The notes beneath the pieces are model-generated. The model saw only the letters and a program-made list of their open reading frames with translations, was not told the origin of the DNA and made no database searches. 64,000 nucleotides of DNA from Rhodothalassiaceae bacterium (GTDB lineage: Bacteria; Pseudomonadota; Alphaproteobacteria; Sphingomonadales; Rhodothalassiaceae): assembly GCA_026004935.1 (NCBI GenBank), contig BPKC01000001.1:2305381-2369380 (forward strand), read 5' to 3'. Shown one piece after another: positions 49,611-58,258 of the stretch. Positions within the stretch are counted from its first letter, which is position 1. The number at the start of each line of letters is the position of its first letter. Both the position numbers and the translations under genes were made by a program.

Positions 49611-51595
49611 CGGGGCGCATCCTTCCCGCCCGTGACGAGCCGGCGTACGGCCGCGGCGATGCGCGCGCGATCGGGCCGCCAGGCCGCCTCCAGCGCCGGG
49701 GCAAAGGGCACCGGCGCATGCGGCGGGGTCACTGCCAGGGGCGGGGCGGCGCGCCCGTCCCGGAGCGCCGCCGCCAGACGCGCGGCCAGCGCATCGGCGA
49801 GACCGCACAGCGCCGCCCCCTCGTCCACGATCACCACATGCCGGCGGCCTTCGAGCGCCGCAACAAGGGCCGGCAGCGGCAGGGGGGCGAGCCACAGCGG
49901 CTCGATGACCGCGGCCGGAATCCCCTCCCCGGCGAGCCGTTCCGCCGCCGCCAGCGCTTCCGGCACCATCGGCCCGAGCGCGACGATCGCGGCCGCATCG
50001 CCCTCTGTCCAGACGCGGATCCGGCCGTCCTCCAGGGCCGGCGCATCCGGCTCCACCGCTCCCGGCCGGTCATAGAGCGCCTTGGGCTCCAGCAGGATCA
50101 CGGGATCCGGGTCGACGAGCGCGGCCTTGAGCGCCCGCAGGGCATCACCGGGGGCTGATGGGTAGAGGCATTTGAGCCCGGCGGTGGCGGCGAAAACCTG
50201 GCCCATGTTCTGGCTGTGGTGCATGCCGGCCGCGATCCCGGCGCCTGCCGCCATCCGGATCACGAGCGGCAGCGGCCGCCGCGCGCCCTCTGAATACCGC
50301 CATTTCGCGATCTGGTTCACGATCTGGTCCATGCCGACGGCGGCGAAATCGGCGAACATCACCTCGACGACGGGTTTCAGCCCCGCCGCCGCCGCGCCGA
50401 GCGCCGCGCCGAGGAAGGCGGCCTCGGAGATCGGCGTGTTGCGCACCCGCGGTCGGCCGAAGCGGTCGGCAAGGCCGCGGGTGACCCCGAAGGCGCCCTC
50501 CTCCACGTCCTCGCCGAGAATCACGATGTCCGGATCCCGCGCCATCGCCTCGGCAAGACCGTGCCGCAGCGCTTCCGCCAGCGTCATCCTCTCAGGCCCT
50601 GCGGGCGCCCCGCGCAGTGGCTCGGGCCGGCGGTCGGTTACGGCAGGCGGGATCGCCGGCGCCGGAGAGGTCGAGGGATCGGCCGGCGGGTACGCCCACG
50701 CCACCTCGATCGCCTCCGCCACCTCAGCCCCGGCTTCGGCGGCCAACCGCTGCGCCTCGGCGGCGAGCCCGGCCTTTTCCATCACGGCCGCCGCGCGCAC
50801 GAGCGGATCCTGCGGCCCGCCGATGCGCGGCGGGTCGGCCTTGCGGTAGCTTTCCTCATCGGCGCTGTGATGACCGAGAAGCCGCGGCACGGCGGCAATC
50901 AGCGCCTGCGGCCCGCCGCCGGTCCGGATCGCGGCCACCGCCTCGCCGGCCGCGTGCCAGACGGCTTGCACATCGCCGCCGTCGATCTCGCGCACGGGGA
51001 TGTCGACGGCGGCAAGGCGCGCCGCAAGATTCCCGGCCGTCGCGGCCCGGCGCGGCGTGAATTCGTGCCAGCCGTTGTCCTCCACGACGAACAGGACCGG
51101 CAGCCGCCAGATCGCCGCGAGATTGAGGCTCTCCAGCACGGCGCCCTGGTTCAGCGCGCCGTCCCCCATGAAGGCGAAGGCGATGCCGCGCGCGTCCTTG
51201 AGGCGCCGGGCCAGTGCCGCACCGACGGCGATCGGCACCGATCCCCCGACGATGCCGTTCGCACCGAAGAATCCCTGTGCCGGGGCCAGGAGATGCATCT
51301 GCCCGCCGCGGCCGCCGTTGAGCCCGCCGCTGCGCCCCAGGATCTCGGCGGCAACCGTCGCCATGTCGAGACCGCAGGCCAGCGCATGGGCGTCGGGCCG
51401 GTGCGTGGAGGTGACGACGTCGCCGAGCTCCCGGTCGAAATGCGCAAGGACGCCCGCGGCCAATGCCTCGAGCCCATGACAGGCGTGAAGCAGACCGGGC
51501 AGCCCGCCTTCCCGCCACAGCGCCATCAGCGCATCCTCGAAGGCGCGGATGCGGGCCATCATGCGGAAGAGTCGTGCAAGCGGCGGCGTCTCCAC
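49607..51595 (-). CDS. 2-oxoacid dehydrogenase E1, fused alpha-beta
   Basis: 662-aa single chain. Residues 1-315 are the alpha part with the TPP motif FMGDGALNQGAVLESLNLAA and GGRGGQMHL; residues about 345-662 are the beta part with TLAEALRHGLAEAM, GEDVEEGAFGVTRGL and TPISEAAFLGAALGAAAAG; a Pro-rich linker joins them. Substrate could be pyruvate, acetoin or a branched 2-oxoacid. No E2 or E3 gene is adjacent. An SDR lies immediately upstream. Confidence 0.88.
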   Translation of the reverse strand: METPPLARLFRMMARIRAFEDALMALWREGGLPGLLHACHGLEALAAGVLAHFDRELGDVVTSTHRPDAHALACGLDMATVAAEILGRSGGLNGGRGGQMHLLAPAQGFFGANGIVGGSVPIAVGAALARRLKDARGIAFAFMGDGALNQGAVLESLNLAAIWRLPVLFVVEDNGWHEFTPRRAATAGNLAARLAAVDIPVREIDGGDVQAVWHAAGEAVAAIRTGGGPQALIAAVPRLLGHHSADEESYRKADPPRIGGPQDPLVRAAAVMEKAGLAAEAQRLAAEAGAEVAEAIEVAWAYPPADPSTSPAPAIPPAVTDRRPEPLRGAPAGPERMTLAEALRHGLAEAMARDPDIVILGEDVEEGAFGVTRGLADRFGRPRVRNTPISEAAFLGAALGAAAAGLKPVVEVMFADFAAVGMDQIVNQIAKWRYSEGARRPLPLVIRMAAGAGIAAGMHHSQNMGQVFAATAGLKCLYPSAPGDALRALKAALVDPDPVILLEPKALYDRPGAVEPDAPALEDGRIRVWTEGDAAAIVALGPMVPEALAAAERLAGEGIPAAVIEPLWLAPLPLPALVAALEGRRHVVIVDEGAALCGLADALAARLAAALRDGRAAPPLAVTPPHAPVPFAPALEAAWRPDRARIAAAVRRLVTGGKDAPR

Positions 51596-51654
51596 GGCCC
51601 CTGTCTCCTGACCGCTGCCCGGGCATGCCGCCCGATCCCATGCGGGGCGGCTTA

Positions 51655-52416
51655 TTAGAACTGCACCCGGCGCGTAAAGCCGCCGTCGATGACGAGATTG
51701 GTGCCGGTGATCATCGCGGCCGCGGGGCTCGCCAGAAAGATGACCGCGCGGGCGACCTCCTCGGGCCGGATCATCCGCCCCAGCGGGATGCGCTCCTCGA
51801 TCTGACGGAAGAAGGCGGGGTTCTCCTTGCGGATCCGATCCCAGCTGCCGCCCGGGAAATGGACGGGACCGGGCGAGACCATGTTGACGCGGATGCCGTG
51901 CCGGCCCACGGTTTCGGCGAGCTGCTTGCCGTAGGTGATGAGCGCGGCCTTCAGCGCGCCGTAGGCATGCGGCGCGAAAAGCGCCTCGACCGCCGCCACG
52001 GTGTTGACGAAGACGATGGCGCCACCGCCGGCCCGCGCCAGATGCGGGAGCGCGGCCTCCGTGCCGAGGACGGTGTGCAGCACGTCCACCTCGAAGTTGG
52101 CGCGCCAGGCCTGCTCACCGGCAAGCCCCGCACCGGCGGAGACGTTCGGCACGAAGATCTCGAGCCCGCCGAAGGTCTCGGCCGCCTCGTCGATGAAGGC
52201 CTTTAGCCGCGCATGATCCGCGACATCGAGCGCGCGCGCGAAGACCCGCGCGCCCCGCCCTTCGAGCTCGGCCCGGCGCGCCGAGACCTCCTCCTCGCGC
52301 CGGGCGCAGAAGGCGACCGCCGCCCCCTCCTCCACGAGCGCATCGACGATCGCGGCGCCGATGCCCCGGGTGCCGCCGGTGACCAGCGCGCGCTTCGTCT
52401 TCAGCCCCAGATCCAT
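51655..52416 (-). CDS. SDR-family oxidoreductase
   Basis: 253 aa classical SDR: TGGTRGIGAAIVDALV, FVPNVSAGAG in place of the usual NNAG, catalytic Tyr-Lys in HAYGALKAALITYG and C-terminal TGTNLVIDGGFTRRVQF. It is 59 bp upstream of the E1 gene and 27 bp after the site-2 protease, so likely one transcript. Substrate unknown. Confidence 0.9.
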   Translation of the reverse strand: MDLGLKTKRALVTGGTRGIGAAIVDALVEEGAAVAFCARREEEVSARRAELEGRGARVFARALDVADHARLKAFIDEAAETFGGLEIFVPNVSAGAGLAGEQAWRANFEVDVLHTVLGTEAALPHLARAGGGAIVFVNTVAAVEALFAPHAYGALKAALITYGKQLAETVGRHGIRVNMVSPGPVHFPGGSWDRIRKENPAFFRQIEERIPLGRMIRPEEVARAVIFLASPAAAMITGTNLVIDGGFTRRVQF

Positions 52417-52443
52417 GCCGTCCGTTCCCTTCCTCCCGACCCG

Positions 52444-53568
52444 CTATGCCTCGCGCTCGAACAGGCGGCTCAGCGCCAGATGCTCGAGCAGATCGCGCAG
52501 CGTCAGCACGCCCTCGAGCCGCCCGCCATCCGCCACAAGCACACGGCCCTCGCCGTTCTCCTGCATGCGCGCCAGCGCCACCTCCGCAGTGTCATCGGGA
52601 TGCACCACGTCCCGGGGCTCGAGCGGGCGCATCAGGGCGGATACCGGTGTTGCGGCCCAGTCCGCCCGCGGCACCTCGGCCACCGCGCGGGTGCGCAGGA
52701 TCCCGACGGGCCGACCGTCCTCGACCACCGGGAAGTGGCTGAAGTGATAACCCAGCGCATAGTCGTCGACGAAGCGGTCGAGCGTGAGAGTGGCGGGCAC
52801 CACGACCGGCGGGCGGGTGACGAGGCGGCGCGCCGGCAGGTGATGGAAGAGCTGGCGCATGCTCTCGCGCTCGACCGCCTGGCGCGCTGCGCCGTGCAGG
52901 AAAAGCCCGATCAGCACCCACCACAGGCCCGTCATGGCGCCGCCGAAAAGGACGATGGCGGCACCACCTGCGATCAGCAGAAAACCGAAGGCCTCGCCCA
53001 CGCGCCCGGCCGCCCGCGTGGCCCGTACCGGATTGCCGGAGCGCGCCCACAGCAGAGCCCTCAGCAGTCGCCCGCCGTCCAGGGGAAAGCCGGGCACGAG
53101 ATTGAAGAGCGCGAGCACCAGATTGACGGCCGCAAGATAGGACAGCACCACGGCCGCCACGCCCTCATCGGGAAAGGGCGCGGCCAGCAGCGCCGCGAGC
53201 CCCGAAAGCGCGAGACTCATGGCGGGTCCGGCGGCCGCGATCAGCGCCTCGTCGCGCGGGCGCGCCGGCATGTCCAGCATCTCCGCGACACCGCCGAAGA
53301 CGAACAGCGTAATCCCCGAGATCCTGAGGCCCAGCCGTCTCGCCACCGCGGCATGAGAGAGCTCGTGGAGCAGCAGAGAGGCGATCAGCCCCAGCATGCC
53401 CACGATCCCGAGGGCGAGATAGGTGGCGCCGTCACGCCCCGGCAGCACCGCGGGAAAATAGCCGGCCGCCAGCGACCAGGTGACGAGCAGCGCCAGCACC
53501 AGCCAGCTCGCGTTCACCCGCACCGGAAAGCCGAGCACCCGGAACAGCGTCACCGATCCGCCGAACAC
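52444..53568 (-). CDS. Site-2 protease-family metalloprotease with CBS pair
   Basis: 374-aa membrane protease. The zinc motif HELSHAA sits in a span, the partner motif NLVPGFPLDGGRLLRA later, and two CBS domains occupy the last 120 residues. Members cleave within membranes, e.g. anti-sigma factors; CBS domains may sense nucleotides. GTG 53568 with GGAAG upstream begins FGGSVTLFRVLGFPVRVNASW; an upstream ATG would overlap the monooxygenase. Confidence 0.88.
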   Translation of the reverse strand: MFGGSVTLFRVLGFPVRVNASWLVLALLVTWSLAAGYFPAVLPGRDGATYLALGIVGMLGLIASLLLHELSHAAVARRLGLRISGITLFVFGGVAEMLDMPARPRDEALIAAAGPAMSLALSGLAALLAAPFPDEGVAAVVLSYLAAVNLVLALFNLVPGFPLDGGRLLRALLWARSGNPVRATRAAGRVGEAFGFLLIAGGAAIVLFGGAMTGLWWVLIGLFLHGAARQAVERESMRQLFHHLPARRLVTRPPVVVPATLTLDRFVDDYALGYHFSHFPVVEDGRPVGILRTRAVAEVPRADWAATPVSALMRPLEPRDVVHPDDTAEVALARMQENGEGRVLVADGGRLEGVLTLRDLLEHLALSRLFEREA

Positions 53569-53605
53569 GCCTTCTTCCCTTCCTTCGGCGACGCCGCAGC
53601 CGGCG

Positions 53606-55054
53606 TCAGGCGAAGCGGTAGTTGCCGCGGTCAAGATGGCGCATGCGCCAGGCGAAGGAAAGGGTGGAATGGGGCCAGTTGGTGGGGCTGGTGCCCGCCT
53701 CCGTCACGTACCAGCTGTTGCAGCCGGCAAGCCACACGGAGCGCTGCAGAGCGCTCCGCATGCGTTCGGCGAAGGCCCGCGCGGCCTCCTCCCTGACCTC
53801 GACGGTCGAGGCCCCGCGCCGGCGCGCCTCCGCGATCAGCCGGCGGGCATAGGCGATCTCGCGCTCCAGCATGAAGATGATGGAGTTGTGGCCGAGATTC
53901 GTGTTCGGCCCATAGAGCATGTAGAAGTTCGGAAACCCCGGCACCGTGACGCCCCGGTGGGCGAAGGGCGCCCCGCTCCAGACATCCTCGAGCCGCCGGC
54001 CGCCGCGGCCTCTCACCTCCATCGGCTGCACGAAGGCATCCGCCTTGAACCCCGTCGCATAGACGAGGACGTCGAGCTCGTGCGCGCGTCCATCCTTCAT
54101 GCGCACCCCGGCTTCCGTGATCTCGGCGATCCCGGTGGTCTCCAGCGTCACATGCGGCAGAAGCAGCGCATCGTAGAAATCATCGGACAGCAGCACCCGC
54201 TTGCAGCCGATGGGATAATCGGGGGTGAGCGCCTTCAGCAGATCAGGCCGGCCGGCCATCTTTTCCGCGAGATGCCGGCGCGCGATCCGCTCGAACAGGG
54301 GGCCGAAGGTGCGGTAGCTGCGGAACGCCGGCCAGCGCAGCTCGAAAAGCCAGTATATCCACGCCCGGTACGCCTCGATCGCGCCGGGCAGGTGGGTGAA
54401 GAGCCATTTCTCGAAGCGGCCGTAGGACCGGTCCTTGCGCGGGACGATCCAGTTCGGCGTGCGCTGGAAGAGCACGACGCGTTCGGCCTCTTTCGCCACC
54501 TCGGGCACGATCTGGATCGCGGTGGCGCCCGTGCCGATGACGCCGACGCGCCGACCGCGCAGGTCGAGCCCGTCCGGCCAGCGGGCGGAATGGAAGGCAA
54601 TGCCCCGGAACCGCTCGCGCCCCGCGATATCCGGCAGCTTCGGCACCCTGAGCTGGCCGGTGGCGGCCACGAGATGCCGGGCATCGATCTTCCCGCCCGA
54701 TTCCAGCGCGAGCGACCATGCGGCGCGCCGCTCGTCGAACACGGCGCGCGCGACCGGGCTGTTCAGCCGGATGCGGGTGGCGAGCCCCAGCTCGCGCGCC
54801 GCATCCTTCAGATACTGCAGGATCTCCCGCTGGCTCGCATAGCGGCGCGACCAGTCGGGCTTCGGAAAGAAGGAGAAGCAGTAAAGGTGGCTCGGCACGT
54901 CGCAGCCGGCGCCGGGATAGCGGTTGGCCTGCCAGGTGCCGCCAACCTCGGGCGCGGCCTCGAGAATCACGAAGTCGTGGATGCCGGCTCGGACCAGCGC
55001 ATGGCCCATGCCGATGCCGGCGAACCCCGCACCGATGATCGCGACCTCGTGCAT
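53606..55054 (-). CDS. Flavin monooxygenase, Baeyer-Villiger type
   Basis: 482 aa. FAD motif IIGAGFAGIGMGHAL at the start, NADPH motif GVIGTGATAIQIVPE, and between them FRGIAFHSARWP, an exact match to the Baeyer-Villiger fingerprint FxGxxxHxxxWP. Converts ketones to esters using NADPH and O2. ATG 55054 gives the canonical N-terminus; an ATG at 55114 is possible. Substrate not predictable. Confidence 0.92.
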   Translation of the reverse strand: MHEVAIIGAGFAGIGMGHALVRAGIHDFVILEAAPEVGGTWQANRYPGAGCDVPSHLYCFSFFPKPDWSRRYASQREILQYLKDAARELGLATRIRLNSPVARAVFDERRAAWSLALESGGKIDARHLVAATGQLRVPKLPDIAGRERFRGIAFHSARWPDGLDLRGRRVGVIGTGATAIQIVPEVAKEAERVVLFQRTPNWIVPRKDRSYGRFEKWLFTHLPGAIEAYRAWIYWLFELRWPAFRSYRTFGPLFERIARRHLAEKMAGRPDLLKALTPDYPIGCKRVLLSDDFYDALLLPHVTLETTGIAEITEAGVRMKDGRAHELDVLVYATGFKADAFVQPMEVRGRGGRRLEDVWSGAPFAHRGVTVPGFPNFYMLYGPNTNLGHNSIIFMLEREIAYARRLIAEARRRGASTVEVREEAARAFAERMRSALQRSVWLAGCNSWYVTEAGTSPTNWPHSTLSFAWRMRHLDRGNYRFA

Positions 55055-55220
55055 GCCCGGCCTCGCGCCTCCACCGCCGACCACCGTGCGCGCGGCGATC
55101 GGTTCCGAATTCATTCTAACCCGCGCGTCGGCGAGCGGAAACCGACGGGGCCCGCCGCCTGCCGATTTCGTGAAGGCAAACCCCCGCCGCACGCGGCCTG
55201 CGGCGGCGCGGACGGGACCG

Positions 55221-56864
55221 TCAGCAGGAAAAGCTCAGCGTCAGCACCGCGCCGTCGTCGCCACGCGGGGCGAGCGTCACGATCCCGCCCTGCGCCTCCA
55301 CCAGCGCCCGGGCGAAATTGAGCGGCGAAGTGAGCCTTCGACCGCGGGCGACGAAGGCATCCTCGCTGAAGTCGGGCTTCGCCTCCTGCGCGAGGATCCG
55401 GTCGCGGGCATTCCGATCGCGGCAGCCGAGCTCGAAGGCAAGTCTCATCCGCCCGTGATTCGCGGCAAGACGCATGCGCACGGCCCCGCCCTCCCCCACG
55501 GCCGAAATCGCCCAGAAGCCGGCCGCGAGAATCGCCTGCCGCAGCCAGCGGGGGTCAACATGAATGCGGCGCGCCGCTCCCCCGCCATCCTCCTCGACCG
55601 CCTCGTCCACCGCGAAGGCGACCGCATGCCGGCCCGCCGTCGCCCGCAGACGCGGCACCGTGGCCGCCGCCACCTTGACCGGATCCACCGCGACGACATC
55701 TTCCGGCACGCCCAGGTCGGGCTGGTCGGAGATCGTGAGCAACTCCTCCAGCATGGCGAGAAGCGAGCGGGCCGCGGCGACCATGTGATGGACGTATTCC
55801 CGGCGCTTTTCCTCGGGCGGCGCATCTTCCGCCGTGAGCATCTCGCCGAAGCCGATGATGGCATTGAGCGGCGTGCGCAGCTCGTGGCTGAGCTCGGAGA
55901 GGAACTCCGCCTGCACGCGCTGGGCGCGCTCCATGCGCCGCAGCGCCTCCTGCAGATCCCGCCGCAACCGGGCGATCTGCGCCGCCTGCAGGCCGAGCAT
56001 GATGCTTCTCGTGATGGCGGCCAGGAAGGCCCGCTCGCCGTCGTCGAAACGGGACGCTCCCATGTTGCGCCGTGCCACGATCAGAACCGCGACCAGCTTT
56101 CCGTCGAGATGGACGCCCGCCGCATAGCCTGAGCGGGCGGGGGGAAGGCCCGCCTCGGCAAGGCGCGCCATCGCCTCGTCGTCGAGGCCGAGACCGTGCC
56201 GTTGCCGAAGCATGGCAAGGTCGGGGGGGAAGGGGAGTGTTGGCGCGACAGAAAACGGCGCCTTCCTGCGCCCGCCCGCGACAAGGGCGATCGGTTCGAG
56301 GCCGTCTCCTGCGACGCGCCACAGCCCGGCCCAGGAGAAGACGAGGAACCGGTCGAGGCTTCGGACCAGAAACCGCCCGATCTCGTCCAGCTCGCGCAGG
56401 GCATCGGGCGCCTCTTCAAGTGCCATGCGCAGCTGCTGGGTGAAGCGGTCGAGAAAGGCGAGGCGGTGATCGGCGAGCGCACGGGAGCGGCCGAGAAGCC
56501 GATGAGCGAGACGCTCGCGCAGCAGCACGCCGACGGCGAGCAGCCCCACGAGGACGGCGTTGCCCCCGATGATGATCTCGAGCCAGGGCAGCTCGCCCTC
56601 GGACCAGCCGAGCGCAAGCTTGCGCACGCCCAGCCCCGCCTCGAGCAGCGCCAGCACCCCGAAGGCCGCCACGACGATACGCTCGGAAAGGCGCAGCCGC
56701 GCCAGCCGCCGCAGCAGCCACCCCGGCGCGAGCCCCGCCATCACGCGCTGCCAAGCGGCCGCGCGGGCGTGCCCGGCGTCCTCCCCCGGTCCCGGGGCCG
56801 TCCGGGTCTGCGCCGACCGCCGTTTCTTGGCCCCGGCGCCCGCTCCTTCGCCAGGATCGCGCAT
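55221..56864 (-). CDS. Histidine-kinase-like protein with degenerate ATPase domain
   Basis: 547 aa. Two N-terminal spans (about 75-130), a GAF-like region (about 160-300), then a clear dimerisation H-box FLSELSHELRTPLNAIIGFGEML with His327. The catalytic domain is unusual: the N-box position reads LAAGFWAIS with no Asn, the DxGxG G1 box is absent, and the end LNFARALVEAQGGIVTL resembles the G2 tail. It may be a pseudokinase or phosphate acceptor. No response regulator is adjacent. Confidence 0.8.
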   Translation of the reverse strand: MRDPGEGAGAGAKKRRSAQTRTAPGPGEDAGHARAAAWQRVMAGLAPGWLLRRLARLRLSERIVVAAFGVLALLEAGLGVRKLALGWSEGELPWLEIIIGGNAVLVGLLAVGVLLRERLAHRLLGRSRALADHRLAFLDRFTQQLRMALEEAPDALRELDEIGRFLVRSLDRFLVFSWAGLWRVAGDGLEPIALVAGGRRKAPFSVAPTLPFPPDLAMLRQRHGLGLDDEAMARLAEAGLPPARSGYAAGVHLDGKLVAVLIVARRNMGASRFDDGERAFLAAITRSIMLGLQAAQIARLRRDLQEALRRMERAQRVQAEFLSELSHELRTPLNAIIGFGEMLTAEDAPPEEKRREYVHHMVAAARSLLAMLEELLTISDQPDLGVPEDVVAVDPVKVAAATVPRLRATAGRHAVAFAVDEAVEEDGGGAARRIHVDPRWLRQAILAAGFWAISAVGEGGAVRMRLAANHGRMRLAFELGCRDRNARDRILAQEAKPDFSEDAFVARGRRLTSPLNFARALVEAQGGIVTLAPRGDDGAVLTLSFSC

Positions 56865-57070
56865 GACGCCCGTCTTGCGTTCTGCTCCCCCGCGCCCTGC
56901 GGAAACCGACCCAGAGCGCTTGCGCAACTATAGCACCACTGCGACAATTTGGCCACAATCTGTCGTTCATTCAGGCACGACAGGCGGACCGAGAAGCCGT
57001 TGACAGCCGACGGGCTTTTCAGTAATAGCCGCCCTCGCCCGCGGGCCGCGGATGGCCTGTCGGCCCGGCG

Positions 57071-57147
57071 GGGGTGTAGCTCAGTTGGTTAGAGCGCTGG
57101 CCTGTCACGCCAGAGGCCGCGGGTTCAAGTCCCGTCACTCCCGCCAC
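57071..57147 (+). tRNA. tRNA-Asp (GTC)
   Basis: 77-nt cloverleaf with encoded CCA. Acceptor GGGGGTG pairs with CACTCCC, anticodon loop CTGTCAC with GTC at 57105-57107, T-loop GGGTTCAAGTCCC. A G-T pair sits in the acceptor stem. Confidence 0.95.
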
Positions 57148-57337
57148 TTCTTCCCCCCTCGCACTTTTACCTCATAGGCAGTGATGCGGCCCAACCATGG
57201 GCCATGACCCCGGTCGCGCCCGCCATCCTGCCGCGCGCTCCAGTACCGGGTCCGATTCGCCGTTGCGCCGACGGGATGCGGCCGCTATAGAGGACGCGCC
57301 CGCCGGAGCCGGCCCGTCGGCAGGAGGCGGGGCTCGT

Positions 57338-57414
57338 CGGAGCGTAGCGCAGCCTGGTAGCGCACCACACTGGGGGTGTGGGGGTCGTGGGTTCAAATCC
57401 CGCCGCTCCGACCA
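57338..57414 (+). tRNA. tRNA-Pro (GGG)
   Basis: 77 nt with encoded CCA. Acceptor CGGAGCG pairs with CGCTCCG, anticodon stem CCACA/TGTGG with GGG at 57372-57374, T-loop GGGTTCAAATCCC. Confidence 0.95.
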
Positions 57415-57512
57415 TTTCCGCTTGCCTCCGCGTCCCTCCCCCGACCCTCCTTGCCTGCGAATCGCGATGCCGCCATGATGCGGCGCGAACGAGGAAGGGA
57501 AAGGCGATCGCC

Positions 57513-58145
57513 GTGGCCGCTGGCTCCGCGGAGCAACGGCGCCGGCCCGGCCGGCCCAGGGGACGGAGCGACAGCCGCGCGCGGGTGCTGGCCGCGGCGG
57601 AGCGCCTGCTGGCCGGACGCGGGCTCGATGCCGTTGGCCTGCGCGAGATCGCCGCGGCGGCCGGCATCCGCGCCTCCAGCCTGATCCACCTCTTCCACAG
57701 CCGCGACGGCCTCATCGAGGCGGTGGTCGAACGCGCCGCCCGCGACCTCGATGCGGCGCTTGCCGCCTGCGGGCGGGCCGAGGATCTTGCCGGCGCGCTG
57801 AGGGAATGGGCCGGCCGGCATCCGGACCGGCTGCGCATTCTCGTGCAGGCGATGCTGGCCGCGGGCGGCGGCGAAGAAAGCGCCCGGGTGGATGCGGCGC
57901 GGCGGCGCGCCATGATCGCGATCTGGCCTCTGCGCAACGCCATGCACGGGATGGCCGGAACCTCCGGGCTGAGGCGTCAGGCGGAGCTTGCGCTCGCCTT
58001 CTCCGCGCTTGCGCTCGGCACGGCGACGGCGCCGCTGTTCGCCCGCGCGGCGGGCGTGGAGCCCGGGCGCTGGCAGGCCGCGCTGGAAGAGGTGCTGGCG
58101 GGCCGGACGGCCGCGTCCGGCACCCCTCAGGCGAAGGCGAAATAG
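57513..58145 (+). CDS. TetR-family transcriptional regulator
   Basis: 210 aa. N-terminal helix-turn-helix: RARVLAAAERLLAGRGLDAVGLREIAAAAG then SLIHLFHSRDGLIEAVVER (quoted in part), with a basic N-terminal tail RRRPGRPRGR. The effector domain is unassigned. GTG 57513 is preferred; upstream codons run into tRNA-Pro. Its 3' end overlaps the convergent 43-aa microprotein. Confidence 0.85.
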   Translation: MAAGSAEQRRRPGRPRGRSDSRARVLAAAERLLAGRGLDAVGLREIAAAAGIRASSLIHLFHSRDGLIEAVVERAARDLDAALAACGRAEDLAGALREWAGRHPDRLRILVQAMLAAGGGEESARVDAARRRAMIAIWPLRNAMHGMAGTSGLRRQAELALAFSALALGTATAPLFARAAGVEPGRWQAALEEVLAGRTAASGTPQAKAK

Positions 58146-58258
58146 ACGATCAGCACCAGCGCGATCCCCGTGCCGATGACGGCGAGCAGGCGGTAGTCCA
58201 GCCCCTCCTCCCCCCGGCGGCGGTGTGGCCGGGGACGCGGATGACGTCTGCGGGTCAT
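58127..58258 (-). CDS. 43-aa single-span microprotein coupled to ygfZ
   Basis: An ORF from ATG 58258, whose ATG overlaps the ygfZ stop (ATGA) and has AGGAG about 7 nt upstream within ygfZ. The N-terminal 20 residues are very basic (MTRRRHPRPRPHRRRG), followed by one span (LLAVIGTGIALVLIVYFAFA) reaching the C-terminus. It resembles a tail-anchored microprotein with positive-inside topology. No homologue recognised. The last 19 bp overlap the end of the TetR gene on the other strand. Confidence 0.6.
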   Translation of the reverse strand: MTRRRHPRPRPHRRRGEEGLDYRLLAVIGTGIALVLIVYFAFA

